DNA of 64,000 nt, taken from the NCBI RefSeq assembly GCF_026151205.1, contig NC_087076.1, positions 16,773,919 through 16,837,918 on the forward strand, written 5' to 3'. A program made the translations under genes and the position numbers. Under the pieces are notes generated by a model, which did no database searches, was not told the origin of the DNA, and was given only the letters and a program-made list of their open reading frames with translations. Within the stretch, counting starts at the first letter, position 1, and the number at the start of each line of letters is the position of its first letter. Positions 32,674 to 43,720 of the stretch are shown here, one piece after another. This stretch comes from Bolinopsis microptera (taxonomy: Eukaryota; Ctenophora; Tentaculata; Lobata; Bolinopsidae).

Positions 32674-33277
32674 TCTCTACCCAAAAATTTTTTTCGAATA
32701 TTTTAAAACAATAAAATAATCGCCTTATTCAAAATTTAAATTTTAATGCTCCCACGCATCAAAAGTCCAAAACTTAAAAATAAGTCAAGTCTCAAAATAA
32801 AATACACGGCCCTAACCCTGTGCATTAAATTTAAATCCTCAAAATACTAAAATTAAAACTAAAATTGACTTCCAAAAATCTTTCAAAACTTTCCAATACT
32901 TCCTTTTCGCACCAAGTTGTATAGTCCTTGGTGTTGAGTCTTCATCAATTGATAGAGATGTATCTGAATCTCTAAAACGTCCTTGACAAGCAAAACAAAG
33001 AAGTCGAAATAAATTCGAAAGTATCTACGTTTCCACCACTAAAGCAGCCCTGAGCGAGTCGTGTTGAGAGTAAAGATCCTATTATCCCTATCAGTAGTGT
33101 TCTGAAAGATAACACGTGTTATTCCAATCAAGATAAGGTTTTGAACGGCATAATATACGTACGTCATCTATGTAGAGTCTAAACCTGTACAGTGCTAAAC
33201 TCTAAACTGGTTGTAGAAGTACCACCATATACACTCTAAGTGTCATTTCACTTCATGATACTAATGTATTCTGCCGT
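32674..33277. other. Gypsy 3' untranslated region
   Basis: About 600 bp between the polyprotein tail and the 3' LTR, AT-rich, without a further open frame such as an envelope gene. The purine tract next to the LTR is poor (GGGTAGAGA on the element strand). Confidence 0.6.
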
Positions 33278-34003
33278 CTACTGGTTCAGAAATTTCAAAA
33301 GATCCTTGACCAAACTCACTTTCTCGTACCCTAAACGGTCAGGTTGTCTCCGTTCCTCAGGTCTCCTAGTGTTATATCTGCGCTCCTCCCTCGGAGGGCT
33401 CTGTCTTCTTAGATCCACAGGAGAAAGCGATCCTGTTGTGTCAATGTCGTGCCCCACTGAATCATATGACATAGAACTGCTATGACCCATCGTTCCTTCA
33501 CCAACAACCGGACTCGATGATCTTCTATCGGCCGATCTCTCTCTAGCTGGAGTGAAGAAATCTGCAGAATTATCAACTGTTTCTACACTATCGCCTGAGG
33601 GAATGTTATGTGTGAGAGGTGTTACAGTACTAAAACTAGGATTAGTAGAATTCGTATCTAGTTGTGCAGGACTATTCACAACCCTAGGAGTAGAACTTAA
33701 ACTAGGTTGTTTATAAATGCTAGCTGCACCATCCTTCTCCAGACGAAACTTCTTCGGATGAACCTCTCTTCTCCTTGCTACAACTGGTACTCTTCTCAGT
33801 TGAAAATCTGTCTCTTCTTCACTATCACTATCGGAATAGACTACATCTCGCCTTGATGAGGCCGTCTCTAACTCAGCTTCACTGCTAACAATTTTAGGCA
33901 ATGTAAAGCTAGTCTCTAGCTTCTCAGAAAACTTGTTCCTGACATATCTCTTTAACTTTCCAATGTTGAACACCTTCTTCTCTCCATCAGGCAAATCTAA
34001 ACA
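33278..34003 (-). CDS. Gypsy polyprotein tail beyond an in-frame TAA
   Basis: The frame directly after the TAA at 34004-34006 stays open for about 240 codons. Its first residues (CLDLPDGEKKVFNIGKLKRY) match the strand that normally ends the Gypsy integrase C-terminal domain, so it belongs to the same polyprotein. The rest is Ser/Pro/Arg-rich and of unknown role. The TAA may be a recent nonsense change or a leaky stop. Confidence 0.75.
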   Translation of the reverse strand, partial: CLDLPDGEKKVFNIGKLKRYVRNKFSEKLETSFTLPKIVSSEAELETASSRRDVVYSDSDSEEETDFQLRRVPVVARRREVHPKKFRLEKDGAASIYKQPSLSSTPRVVNSPAQLDTNSTNPSFSTVTPLTHNIPSGDSVETVDNSADFFTPARERSADRRSSSPVVGEGTMGHSSSMSYDSVGHDIDTTGSLSPVDLRRQSPPREERRYNTRRPEERRQPDRLGYEKVSLVKDLLKFLNQ

Positions 34004-36907
34004 TTACAAGTGATCGTTTATCTTCTTAGAGATCTTATACGGGCCAACCCAACGAGGACCGAACTTGTGCTTTGGGCAATTTATCAAAACAAACGCTTCC
34101 TCACCTTCCTCAAAGAATGGTCCCTTAACGTGCTTATCGTGATATCTCTGTGCATAGCAAAAATCACGCTCAGCTTGGACCCTCACCCTCCTGGTGATAA
34201 ACTTGAGATTCTTGTACAGCTCGTACGCTTCAACATCAAACCCATTCTCCTTCATAGGCTCTAACTCGAAATCCTTACGATTCTCAGCTAGCAGGCTTAA
34301 CGGTGTGTTTAACTCACGACCAAACACCAATCTGTTGCTAGAATAACCTGTGTGCCGATTCCGTAATGAGTTAAGTACAAAGACTACTCTAGATAACCAA
34401 AGATCCCAGTCCTGGTATCGTCCCGGTGGTAAGCTGGTTCTCAGTGCAGTATTCAACCGACGGTTTGCTCTCTCAACTCTTCCAGTACTACGAGAAACGT
34501 ACGGTTGGCCATGAATGTACTTGCAATCTAGGGCTTGAGCTATGGTCTCGAAATACTTGGCTCTAAAACCCGGATGATTATCAGCCATCATGAATCTAGG
34601 CTGGCCAAAACGATCAATCCAAAACCTACGAATCAAAGACACGCTCTCCTTAGCTGTCTGGGTCTTAGTAGGAATAGCTACCACATAATTTGACCAACAA
34701 TCGGTTATCGTCAAAATATACTTGTAACCTCTAGGTGTAGCACCAACCTTCTCAGGAACTATATGATCGAAACAAATTGCTGAGTTAAATGAGTGGAACA
34801 ATATGTGCTTGAGAGGTGCCTTATTGTACGCCTGAGGTGGCTTACTTGCTGCACACTTGCAACATGCTGCGATCCACAATTTGAAACATTCACCCATTTT
34901 CGGCCAGTAGAAATGTCGTTTACAGACCTCAAGACAATTTTCTACTCCAGTATGTGCGGTCTCCTGGTTGTGCACCATGTCCAGGACAGATTCATGCAAG
35001 GATTCGGGGACTATGATCAACTCTCTACTTCCCTCCGGATCCCTCACTTCAGTCCAACGTCTCTTAAGTATCCCGTCCTTGATACTTATAAGATCAAACT
35101 GTTTCCAATAACTCAACAGTTCCTGAGGTATTTTACTAGTCTGAATGGCAACAGGTTTCTCACCCTTGGTAACCCAACTGTAGACCTGGTTTAAAATATC
35201 ATCATCCTTCTGAGCCTGTTTAAACTGCTCATTGGTAGGATTAAGAAATTTGACCCCTCTCTCTAGTGAGCTTACATCACTAGTAACCGCTGAAACCATT
35301 TCCACTACTGATGCTTCCTCTGTAGGAATAGGATCAGCCTGGGTAAGACTACAATTGCAATGACGGCTATCAACCTCAGGCGTAATCTGAACAATGCTTA
35401 CAATACTAGGGTCTTCACTATTTTCATCAAACAAGAACCCCGGAATCATACTGTCCTCAACACTCACCTCATTGCAAGATTCCTCAATCAGATTACTGCA
35501 ATCATCATCAACCACAGTCTCGCTGCTAACCGGTACTTGCATCCTCTTAAACAGTGTCGGGTGTTTACATCTATAATGCTCACGTCTCACCCGGTTTACT
35601 CCTTCTAACGCAGCATCAAGACTAAAAGTGGAACTATGACCAATGCTCGCAACATTTTCTCGAGATTTACCATAAACCTGATACTTATACCGACTAAGTC
35701 CATCACACATCTGGTTACTCTTCCCCGAGATATGCTTCATGGTAAAAGTATAGTTAGCAAGCTCTTGAAGCTTCCTGATGACCGAAGATGACATTTTAGA
35801 AAATATTGTCGTAATGTTCAAGAGTGGCAGACAATCTGTGATAACCGTGAAGTTTTTAACGCCACGTAAGTAAACCGAGAAATGTTTCAGAGTCTGATAT
35901 AAAGTCTCAAATTCAATCTGAGTTTGCGGCCATATCCGCTTGTGGTCCGGAACCTTACGAGAAAAGTATGCAATCACCCTCCTCTTTCCTTTGATCCACT
36001 GAGTCAAAGTGCCACCAAATGCGTGTTTAGAACCATCTAGAGTCACCTCATAACTATTTTCCGGGTCGCTAACCTCCGGAAAAGCTAGGACAGGACTTGA
36101 TATCAACATGTCACGTAACCTCTGAAATGCACTCTGGCAATCTTCAGTCCACTCAAACACCTTATTTTTCCGAAGTAAAGCATAAAGGGGACGTGCTATC
36201 TCGGAGTATCCCTTGCAGAACTTCTTGGAATAGTTTAACATGCCCAAAACTGACTGCAATTCCGCTCTATTACAGGGAGGTTCTAACTTCTTAATATGCT
36301 CTATGCGAGAGTCGTTCATCCTGACTCCTTCCTTAGTTAGAGTAATACCGACATATTCAACCTCCTCACGTAAAAATCTGCACTTACGAGGTGTTAGTTT
36401 CAGATTACCCAACTTAAGACGAGCAAAAAGTACCGACAGTATCTGAATGTGAGACTTAACATCACGTGTGAATATCAGTAAATCATCTATGAAGAATGCT
36501 AACGCATCAGATATTCCCAGACCGTTTATCAGCCGCATGACCATTCTAGTAAACGTAGCTGAACTAGATTTCAGGCCCATGACCATTCTAGCAAACTGAT
36601 ACCTCTTCTGATTGTGCATGAACGCTGTGACATGCCTGGATTCCTTGGTATACGGAACCTGATGAAAAGATTTACTCAAATCCACTGTCGAATACAAATT
36701 CTTATCGCCCACTTTGTCTAAAATGTGGTTCAAGTTAGGCAGCTCCATCAAATCATCCTGAAGCTCTAAATTTACCATTCTCAGATCCGCAACTAATCTA
36801 GAGCGATCTCCTGAAGGCACCAGGAAAAGGGGAGAATTGAAATTAGAGTGGTCAGGGCATTCCTCAACCACACCAGATCTAAGCAAACCTCTAATCTGTC
36901 TATCCAT
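34004..36907 (-). CDS. pol: Gypsy reverse transcriptase, RNase H and integrase
   Basis: 967 codons counted from an internal Met; the frame is open further upstream to about 37045. Reverse transcriptase: VDLSKSFHQV with the first catalytic Asp near residue 76, and FIDD at about 139-142. RNase H: VTLDGSKHAFGGTLTQ. Integrase: a His/Cys zinc segment (HTGVENC ... CCKCAASK), then catalytic Asp in FDHIVP, Asp in MMADNHPG and Glu in GRVERANRRL. It ends in an SH3-like strand (GPRWVGPYKI) just before the TAA. It copies element RNA into DNA and inserts it. Confidence 0.93.
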   Translation of the reverse strand: MDRQIRGLLRSGVVEECPDHSNFNSPLFLVPSGDRSRLVADLRMVNLELQDDLMELPNLNHILDKVGDKNLYSTVDLSKSFHQVPYTKESRHVTAFMHNQKRYQFARMVMGLKSSSATFTRMVMRLINGLGISDALAFFIDDLLIFTRDVKSHIQILSVLFARLKLGNLKLTPRKCRFLREEVEYVGITLTKEGVRMNDSRIEHIKKLEPPCNRAELQSVLGMLNYSKKFCKGYSEIARPLYALLRKNKVFEWTEDCQSAFQRLRDMLISSPVLAFPEVSDPENSYEVTLDGSKHAFGGTLTQWIKGKRRVIAYFSRKVPDHKRIWPQTQIEFETLYQTLKHFSVYLRGVKNFTVITDCLPLLNITTIFSKMSSSVIRKLQELANYTFTMKHISGKSNQMCDGLSRYKYQVYGKSRENVASIGHSSTFSLDAALEGVNRVRREHYRCKHPTLFKRMQVPVSSETVVDDDCSNLIEESCNEVSVEDSMIPGFLFDENSEDPSIVSIVQITPEVDSRHCNCSLTQADPIPTEEASVVEMVSAVTSDVSSLERGVKFLNPTNEQFKQAQKDDDILNQVYSWVTKGEKPVAIQTSKIPQELLSYWKQFDLISIKDGILKRRWTEVRDPEGSRELIIVPESLHESVLDMVHNQETAHTGVENCLEVCKRHFYWPKMGECFKLWIAACCKCAASKPPQAYNKAPLKHILFHSFNSAICFDHIVPEKVGATPRGYKYILTITDCWSNYVVAIPTKTQTAKESVSLIRRFWIDRFGQPRFMMADNHPGFRAKYFETIAQALDCKYIHGQPYVSRSTGRVERANRRLNTALRTSLPPGRYQDWDLWLSRVVFVLNSLRNRHTGYSSNRLVFGRELNTPLSLLAENRKDFELEPMKENGFDVEAYELYKNLKFITRRVRVQAERDFCYAQRYHDKHVKGPFFEEGEEAFVLINCPKHKFGPRWVGPYKISKKINDHL

Positions 36908-37005
36908 TTCCGGCTGCTGTTTGAACGGAATCTTTCTCGATGGAACCCACCTAGGTTTATAGTTATCCTTGAGCTGGAGATGTGCCTCAAAGAAATTACA
37001 ACAAC

Positions 37006-37985
37006 CTAAATCATGCTCTCCACTCGAAAAACGGTTCTATACTCCCACACAGTCTCTCGAAGATCATTCTTGTCTTCTTCGCTAATCTTCAACTCGTCTA
37101 ACTTCAACTGTTTGAAAAGACTCTCTCTATCCCATTCCTTAACAAGCGGCTCCTCATCAGCTAGCTTGCTCACCTCTGGCATTGAACAATCAGATGACAC
37201 CGCATTAACCGTTTCACAGGTCACTCTCATCACTCGCTCACCAAACTCTACTGGCTTCATCTTGCCCAGCCAGGTTCTCTTATTTATCTTCACAGGCTTA
37301 TCTGTAGGATTCATGACTCTAACAGGGACCATGTTGTCCTCAGACCGTATGAGAGAGTGCGCTGTGAATATGCCAGTACCTACAACCGTGTTAATATGAG
37401 GTTCTAACTGGCCATAAACGTCATCACGTTGACTTTTAGGTCGCAACAATTTGCCTTGTATGTGAGTGCCCGAGAGAGGTGGTATAATTACTGTTTCATT
37501 GCATACTACCTTCATGCAGCGCTTAGTGGGTTTAGGTGGTGTTCTAAAACACGATGAACCCTTGTTAGTATACAGCAATCTATCCCTGGCATTAATATTG
37601 ATCCCCTGATCAAACATTAAATCCATGCCTATCAGAACCTCTGCCTCATGAAATTCGGAAACAACAAACGTGTGCTCAAAAGATTTTCCGGCAATTATCA
37701 CTGGAAGCTTTATCTGACCGAAAGTCTTTATGCTATTTCCCGAAAAGGACTTGAGCTTGAGATTACACGACACAACCTTCTCAAACTTATCTATAAATCT
37801 GACAAATGATTCAGCAATTATAGAAATAGATGATCCCGTATCCACAAAGAAATTTGCTGATCTACCCGCACAATTTCCTCCAACCAAAATGCAGTTTCCC
37901 TTACTGCCACCAATCTCGTTACAATCTTCATAGTAACGTGTGTTTTTGACCGCGGGTGACCTCCTTTTGAATCTAGGGCCACCCT
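37006..37985 (-). CDS. pro: Gypsy aspartic protease
   Basis: Open frame lying -1 relative to gag and ending at TAG just after the start of the pol frame. The active-site motif NFFVDTGSSISII and a later flap region (AEVLIGMDLM) identify a retropepsin-type protease that cleaves the polyprotein. The frame can be followed back to the end of gag, overlapping it. The first in-frame Met candidates lie well inside, so translation probably depends on frameshifting from gag. Confidence 0.85.
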
Positions 37986-39419
37986 TTAGAAGTTTAAAGG
38001 CCCCTGATTTCGAGGTCTATATGCTCTGTTCCCACGATGCTGGCCATGACCATTCTGATATGCAGACCCTCTGTCTTGATATCTAACTCTATTCCCAGCA
38101 AATCTGCTCGGACAGTTTCTCTGAAAATGCCCACTATCACCACACTCCCAACAACCTTCTAACTGGGGGCGGACATTACGTGATCCCCGATTACTCGAAC
38201 TACCCACGTAATTGCGAGCTGGCTGATAACGTGATTGACCAGGCGGGTTTCTACGATCATCATTCCTCATACCACCCCTAAAACTATTGCTAACTAGATT
38301 AGGAGTCCATGAATGGCCAGTGTGCTGGTTAACTCCCGACTGGGAAGGAGGACATTCAGGACTATAACTCTCCTGTCTAGTGCCCGTCATAAAGTGGTCA
38401 CGTGTTTGTCTAGGTGCTGCAAACCTAGCTCTCTGGCCATCTAATTCAGGATTACTAATGGCGAAAATCGTATCCTGGGCCTGAGTGAAACTCCCTGGTT
38501 CACCACCAACAGCTAACGTGATACGCTCAGTGTGGATTGCTAGTTTTACTGCCTCTCTATAGGAATGTAACTGGGACTCATAAAGCTTAGTCCTTACAGC
38601 TACGTCACGAGCTCCTACAACAAGAACATGCAAGCAACTCTCGTCCCTCTTCGACTCGCAGTCGTATCCGGCTTTAAAAGCAAGCTCATCTATACGTGAA
38701 ATAAACTGCTGTAGGTTCTCATTTGCTAACTGACGCAATGACATGAGCTCAGTTCTATAGGCCCAAGATTGAGTAGAAGGAAACATCTCCTCTGAGTATC
38801 GCTTAACGAGAAGATCGATATTGCATTTCTCTTCCGGCCTGAGAGAGACTTTCTGCAGTGTTTCCCAAGTGGATTCACAACGAATGTATGACAACATGTA
38901 CGTACTAACATCCGAACCACCACTATGCCCACATAGAATCAAATGCTCCTTGAATCGCCTGGCAAATTTGATGAAATTAGATCCAGTTTCAAAATAAGGA
39001 GGCTTGGGAGGCCTGGCACCTGTCAAATGTGGACCAGCTACTGAACTATTCAATGGGGTTATAATACTGTTACCAAAATCATCCTCGGTGTTCGCGTTTC
39101 TAAACTGAACCTGCTCGGATTTAATAACAGGATTCATAACGTGCACGTTCTCTTGAAATCTACTGCTAGAACTAGCTGGAGGGGCGTTAGTAACTGTGCT
39201 AACTGGCTTAGGCCGTGCATTATCAATCTTATCCTGCAGGCATTCTAAAGCTGAATGTAATTCCTTCAACTTATCTTCTAATTCGGAAATGCTATTGCTA
39301 TCTGCACCAGGATCTAAACCCTCTATCTCCTTCATTATTTCATCAACGCTAGACTGAATCTTACCCCTTTCTAAAATCAACGTCGCCCACTCCATTTCAG
39401 CTGTATAACTATCACACAT
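37986..39419 (-). CDS. gag: Gypsy Gag
   Basis: 477 codons from ATG (39419) to TAA (37986-37988). It has a coiled-coil-like N-terminal part (residues about 15-65, rich in Glu, Leu and Lys), a central capsid-type helical region (FIKFARRFKEHL, AYRTELMSLRQL) and a basic tail with one CCHC zinc knuckle, CWECGDSGHFQRNC. It packages element RNA into virus-like particles. A T TTA AAC heptamer stands in the gag frame two codons before the stop. Confidence 0.92.
   Translation of the reverse strand: MCDSYTAEMEWATLILERGKIQSSVDEIMKEIEGLDPGADSNSISELEDKLKELHSALECLQDKIDNARPKPVSTVTNAPPASSSSRFQENVHVMNPVIKSEQVQFRNANTEDDFGNSIITPLNSSVAGPHLTGARPPKPPYFETGSNFIKFARRFKEHLILCGHSGGSDVSTYMLSYIRCESTWETLQKVSLRPEEKCNIDLLVKRYSEEMFPSTQSWAYRTELMSLRQLANENLQQFISRIDELAFKAGYDCESKRDESCLHVLVVGARDVAVRTKLYESQLHSYREAVKLAIHTERITLAVGGEPGSFTQAQDTIFAISNPELDGQRARFAAPRQTRDHFMTGTRQESYSPECPPSQSGVNQHTGHSWTPNLVSNSFRGGMRNDDRRNPPGQSRYQPARNYVGSSSNRGSRNVRPQLEGCWECGDSGHFQRNCPSRFAGNRVRYQDRGSAYQNGHGQHRGNRAYRPRNQGPLNF
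37992..37998 (-). promoter_or_regulatory. Candidate -1 ribosomal frameshift site TTTAAAC
   Basis: On the element strand, T TTA AAC is read in the gag frame as Leu-Asn, followed by Phe and the stop. This is a classical X XXY YYZ slippery heptamer, and the protease frame is exactly -1. No stimulatory stem or pseudoknot was evaluated. Confidence 0.72.
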
Positions 39420-39915
39420 GCTAAAAAGTGAATCTAAATGTAAAAGTACACTTACAAATAGAGTAGATAAGTACTGGAACAGGCGTACTCTTCACGTTGC
39501 TGGAAAATCTTCTAGTCAAGACTTTACTTTGCTTTACTGGAACTGTAACTTCTACGTCTATCACTCCTGAGTAGATGTACGAAAAGCAAGGTTGCTAAAA
39601 CTACGCAAATCTCACTGACAATCTAGGTAATAACGTACTGAAGTCTACAAGCGGCTGTAAACTAGGTGCTCGTCAAAACGATCGCACTCAACTGGAATAT
39701 ACAGGTACCACAAAATGTGTAGCAACACTTACCAAGTCTAGTAGGAAGTACTGAAGATCTCGAACAATCTCCACGTAATTCTTCTGCACTGCGATGTACA
39801 CCGAACTTAGCTTATCAAATGAGAAACGTTAGGATCTTAAACGAAACTATACTGAATATAGGTGATACTAGAAGGATTACGAGCAAAAATAGCAACACTA
39901 AAAGTGGCCTCCAGA
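39416..39915. other. Gypsy 5' leader
   Basis: About 490 bp between the 5' LTR and the gag start codon. On the element strand it begins TCTGGAGGCCACTTTTAG, where TGGAGGCC could pair with a tRNA 3' end ending CCA. No open frame of note. Confidence 0.6.
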
Positions 39916-40606
39916 TATAGAAAACGGAGTTTCTTAGGTATTTAGTGTATGCTAGTCAAGCTCTAGTCACGTAGCACGAACGGCAGGGCGTACCGAATAG
40001 TAGAAATGAAACGAGTAACTAAAAAGGATCTAATTAAATATAAAGGAAAAGTAATACAAAGTGAACGTCAACAGATAAAAACTTCTAAGTGTTCGCTCCA
40101 ATCAACTGACGTGACTAATAGATCACTCGACGTGTCTAATCACAAATGGTAGTGCTCAGTAAGACTGGCTACCGTCAGTTTGAATCCCTTAAAATGATTA
40201 AGGGGCAACTAAGAAGTGAGCTCTCCACTTCCGGCTCTCCGGGTATACTCTCAAAACTCGTCACGCCACACTGCGTGACGGCACAACGCATCTGCTTGCA
40301 CCACGTGACACGCCGTCTCGCCAATGAGCACTCCACTAGCAGTCACGCTGTGGTCGCGAGGACCAACCACAGGCCTGGCTGTAAGTCAGGTGCGAAGTGA
40401 GCGGACGGCTCGTTTCAGACAGTTAGTCTGACAGTAGTTCTGCCAGCCAACCGACTTACACTCAAAATGTGTAACTCCCAAATACGAACATATAAAAACA
40501 TTTGGTTATTATATACCCGGAAATACATACTAAATCCTACGTCCCGTAAACGTTATACTAAAACTAAGATATCCTAAAAGATATCTCTAAATACCATATT
40601 ACAACA
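39916..40606 (-). repeat. Gypsy 5' LTR
   Basis: 691 bp, identical to the 3' LTR except at 40394 (G against A). It holds the element promoter by analogy with other LTR elements. It is followed by the CACG duplication at 40607-40610. Confidence 0.95.
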
Positions 40607-40610
40607 CACG

Positions 40611-40960
40611 TAACTTTGGTTTTTATGGTTTTGCAGCCGTACAAAACGGTTTTACACAAACCCTAATCCCAACCCTAACCCTAACCATATAAACCCCGAA
40701 GCTAGCCAAAACCCTTTTATACCTTATACCTTATGCTTATATTACCACAACCCTAACCCTCACCTGGGGACCTCAGGCTATCATGGTCATAAACACCGAA
40801 TAGAGATTAAGTGGAATGACAGGCTGAGCGCCGCCCAGTAACCCTAACCATTGATTCACGATGTCAATCCTTCGCAGCTCGGTGAGGCACAGTGGTGCAT
40901 CTCGCCGATCTACCGAAGGATTGATGCATAACAACAAGACACGCGCTAAAGACGCGCATT
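40611..40960 (-). repeat. Dispersed telomere-motif repeat, copy split by the Gypsy insertion
   Basis: Continues the repeat interrupted at 31980: TTTGGTTTTTATGGTTTTGC also occurs at 29830-29850. The CCCTAATCCCAACCCTAACC block near 40660-40685 is the complement of the block at 63960-64000, including the adjacent CCCCGAAGCTA. Degenerate TTAGGG units are thus internal to a dispersed element. Confidence 0.72.
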
Positions 40961-43344
40961 TTCTGAGTGATGTTAACGATAGCTTTAAATTCACTGATGT
41001 CATTATTATTCAGCGTGACCGGTAATAGTTTAAAAATCAGAAGGAGAAAACACATGTTTAAATTACTAAAAAAGGAGTATCACTTTACAGGATTGAATTT
41101 AAATATAGTCATAATAGATAAGAGAGGAATTTGTTTCCCTTTGAATCAATCAAACTAGATGAATTGTTGTAAATACTTAGATCAAACTATCAATCTACAG
41201 GCTATCGTCAAACATGTTGCAAGGCGTCATCTTCAGTGACATAATAGATAAGAGTTTATTAACTATCATGCCAACTTTAGAGACGGTAACCACATTAAAC
41301 TAAAGTTTTCCCAATCAAAATAAAGGGTTTATACAAAATGAAAGGTTTATGCACTAGACTGCGAGACAATTAACCTTATGCAATGCAGGTTAGTATAACT
41401 ATAATATCGGACTGAGTTGAAATTTCTGAGAGCATGATACCCCAAAATAAATATATGCCTGTGTCTGGCAATAGCGTTCAGATGGCTTCCGAACTTGTGC
41501 GGATAAGATAATATAAAAAATACAAATAAACTATAATAACAATCTGAAAATTAATGTATCAGTACAGATCTTATACTCGAAATCAGGCACTTTCAAAACA
41601 TTTCTCTTAAATTATCTTTCTTATTGTAACTTTAAATTAAAATATTATGATGATCCGGACGATGATAAATATTAAATTACAACTGATTATATTTATGGAT
41701 TTCGGCCTGTCGATGCTGGAAGCTGATCAGCTAATCGTTAATCGTTACCATGTGACAAGAATAGTATGATGAACCTCCCAATCAGTATCTATGTATCAAA
41801 AGAAAATATTGATCTAATTCAACTCGTCGGGAGCCCTTTTGAAACATCTCGAAGTTAGAGTGCAGAGTGCATGATTACTGATTATCAGCACGATTGGGTG
41901 AAACAAAGACGAAACCGTGTGTTGATTAGAATTAAAAGAGGAAGATATTTAGTGATAAATTGTGCACCCTTTCATTTAAGTTTTAATTCTTAATACTTGG
42001 TAAGTCTAGGGAAAACAGGTGCTAGTTGTCGGAAATGAAATGGAGTCTGTTCCTGATCGAAGTTACATGATGCTGATAGATTTGATGCAGCTCAGCACTC
42101 AGCAGCCACTGTCTTCAAATAGAGTGTTCCAGTTCTGCAATCTGCAGTCTCAAATGTTTTCGCCCAGCTTTTCTTTTCATCGTGGTTATAGAAGACAGAC
42201 CTGAAGAAATACTAGTATAATGATAATATAGGTAACATGTCCAGAATGAGTAAAATTGTATTATCGGCAAATTTACTTATGTGAAAACTCCCAACAGGGT
42301 GGCGCTGGCCCAGAAGTAACTGCACACAAGCAACCCTTTAATGATCACGCACGTAATTTGTGTGAAAATATGTAACTCATTTAACGAAGTCAGTGAAAAG
42401 AACCTACCTTTATTTACCAATGTCGATTTTTTGCTTGTGATGAAGTAGTCCTCGCAAATGTGAGATATGTATGTAGTTTGTTTTTAAAAGTAGGATTGTA
42501 GTCATAGTCGATGTATAGCGACGGTAGTTTACCAGCAGCTCCCTGTACAAATAGAAATGTGGTTTTTATATAATATTACTAGTTAAATCAATGAGTACAA
42601 TGCAGGAATAAAAAAATGTGTCTTAAATGTTTTATATTAAATGTGTTATAATTATATTAACCACCTTATATTCGTATAATATGTAGTATGTACTCACAAA
42701 CAATGATAGTCCCAACTGTTTTTAATTGCTTATAATTTAAACCTTCTTATTGAATAATTTAGATGACTGTGTCTGATCTAAAATTGCACGAGAAATAGAG
42801 AAAATTAGGTCTCAGACAGAACTCGACCGGGATATAACCGGCGCAGCCGGAATACCGGCTGGTATTTGGCGATTTTGTACCGGTACCGGCCGGGATTTTG
42901 GTTTTAGCCGGGATTTTTCCAAAATAAATTCAGTTTTTCTCAACGTTAATTTGAGTCCAAAATTAACAAATCTGTGAACATTTTCCTAAAACATTTTGAC
43001 GAAGTCATTGAACAATGGAGACTGGAGTCAATCTATATTTAACATAATCATGGGTGTACGAATTATGGACTTCTTTCTGACTTATGACTTAATAATTGTG
43101 ACTAAGTGTCACGGCTCACGGTCTTGTGTTACCGAGGGACAAGTAAAACAGAGTTCTCCGGGTAAAGAAAGCATTAATAAATGCTATTCAGTATTCATCC
43201 TATTCAATTATTCAGGTAAGGTGATGTAAACTGTAAAGTGATAAGCTCCAACGTCAAACACCATGTTCAATTAAATAAGTTTAAGTAACCAATACCAGAT
43301 CACAGGATTGTTATAGTTACGGAGACTGTTGGAAACGATGCAAA
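40961..43344. other. Non-coding AT-rich DNA
   Basis: No gene, RNA or clear mobile element recognised. At 42837-42915 a cluster of CCGG-rich words (ACCGGCGCAGCCGGAATACC and relatives) stands out and could be part of a transposon end. Confidence 0.4.
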
Positions 43345-43720
43345 CCAGGATCGGACTCCTATCAGAAATAGTCGACCACCGGTCCAGCCTCCCTCAAACT
43401 CAAATGCCCTACCACTACCCCAGACCACATCCACCTCTTCAGCCAGGAACAGCGCTCCCACTATACCACTACCAGCAGTTCCTACCGCCTCAGAGGATAC
43501 ACTGCACGTGCCCGTTATTCCTCATGCCTCGTCTTAAATGTCCAGTCCATGAATCCTAGTGCATCAAGTGCGAGTATATGGGAAGTGCCAAAAATCTCAG
43601 CTCTTATTCAGGAGAAATCCAAAAACCACTCGTTACCGTTTATTGCACTTACGGAAACGTGGCTCAAGTCCTACATGTCAGACAAATACAAAATGTGCAT
43701 CACCTCTTTCTCCTGCTGAG
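43345..43720 (+). mobile_element. Degenerate LINE endonuclease fragment
   Basis: One frame reads LNVQSMNPSASSASIWEV and then SLPFIALTETWLKSYMSD. The LNxQS and ALTETWLK motifs mark the start of the apurinic-type endonuclease of CR1/L2-like LINEs. The upstream part is Pro/Thr/Ser-rich, as in the first open frames of such elements. The frame breaks at a stop soon after, so this is a dead fragment. Confidence 0.5.

Larger units (their letters stand above)
31983..40606 (-). mobile_element. Ty3/Gypsy-type LTR retrotransposon, complete, very young
   Basis: 8.6-kb element in minus orientation: LTRs of 691 bp at 39916-40606 (5') and 31983-32673 (3'), 4-bp target duplication CACG, primer-binding-site-like TGGAGGCC two bases inside the 5' LTR, then gag (37986-39419), protease (about 37006-37985), and reverse transcriptase, RNase H and integrase (34004 to about 37040). 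An in-frame tail follows a TAA (33278-34003). Domain order RT-RH-INT defines the Gypsy class. The LTRs differ at one position (A at 32461, G at 40394), so insertion is recent. gag-pro and pro-pol are each offset by -1, and a stop lies near the integrase end. Autonomy is therefore uncertain. Confidence 0.93.
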
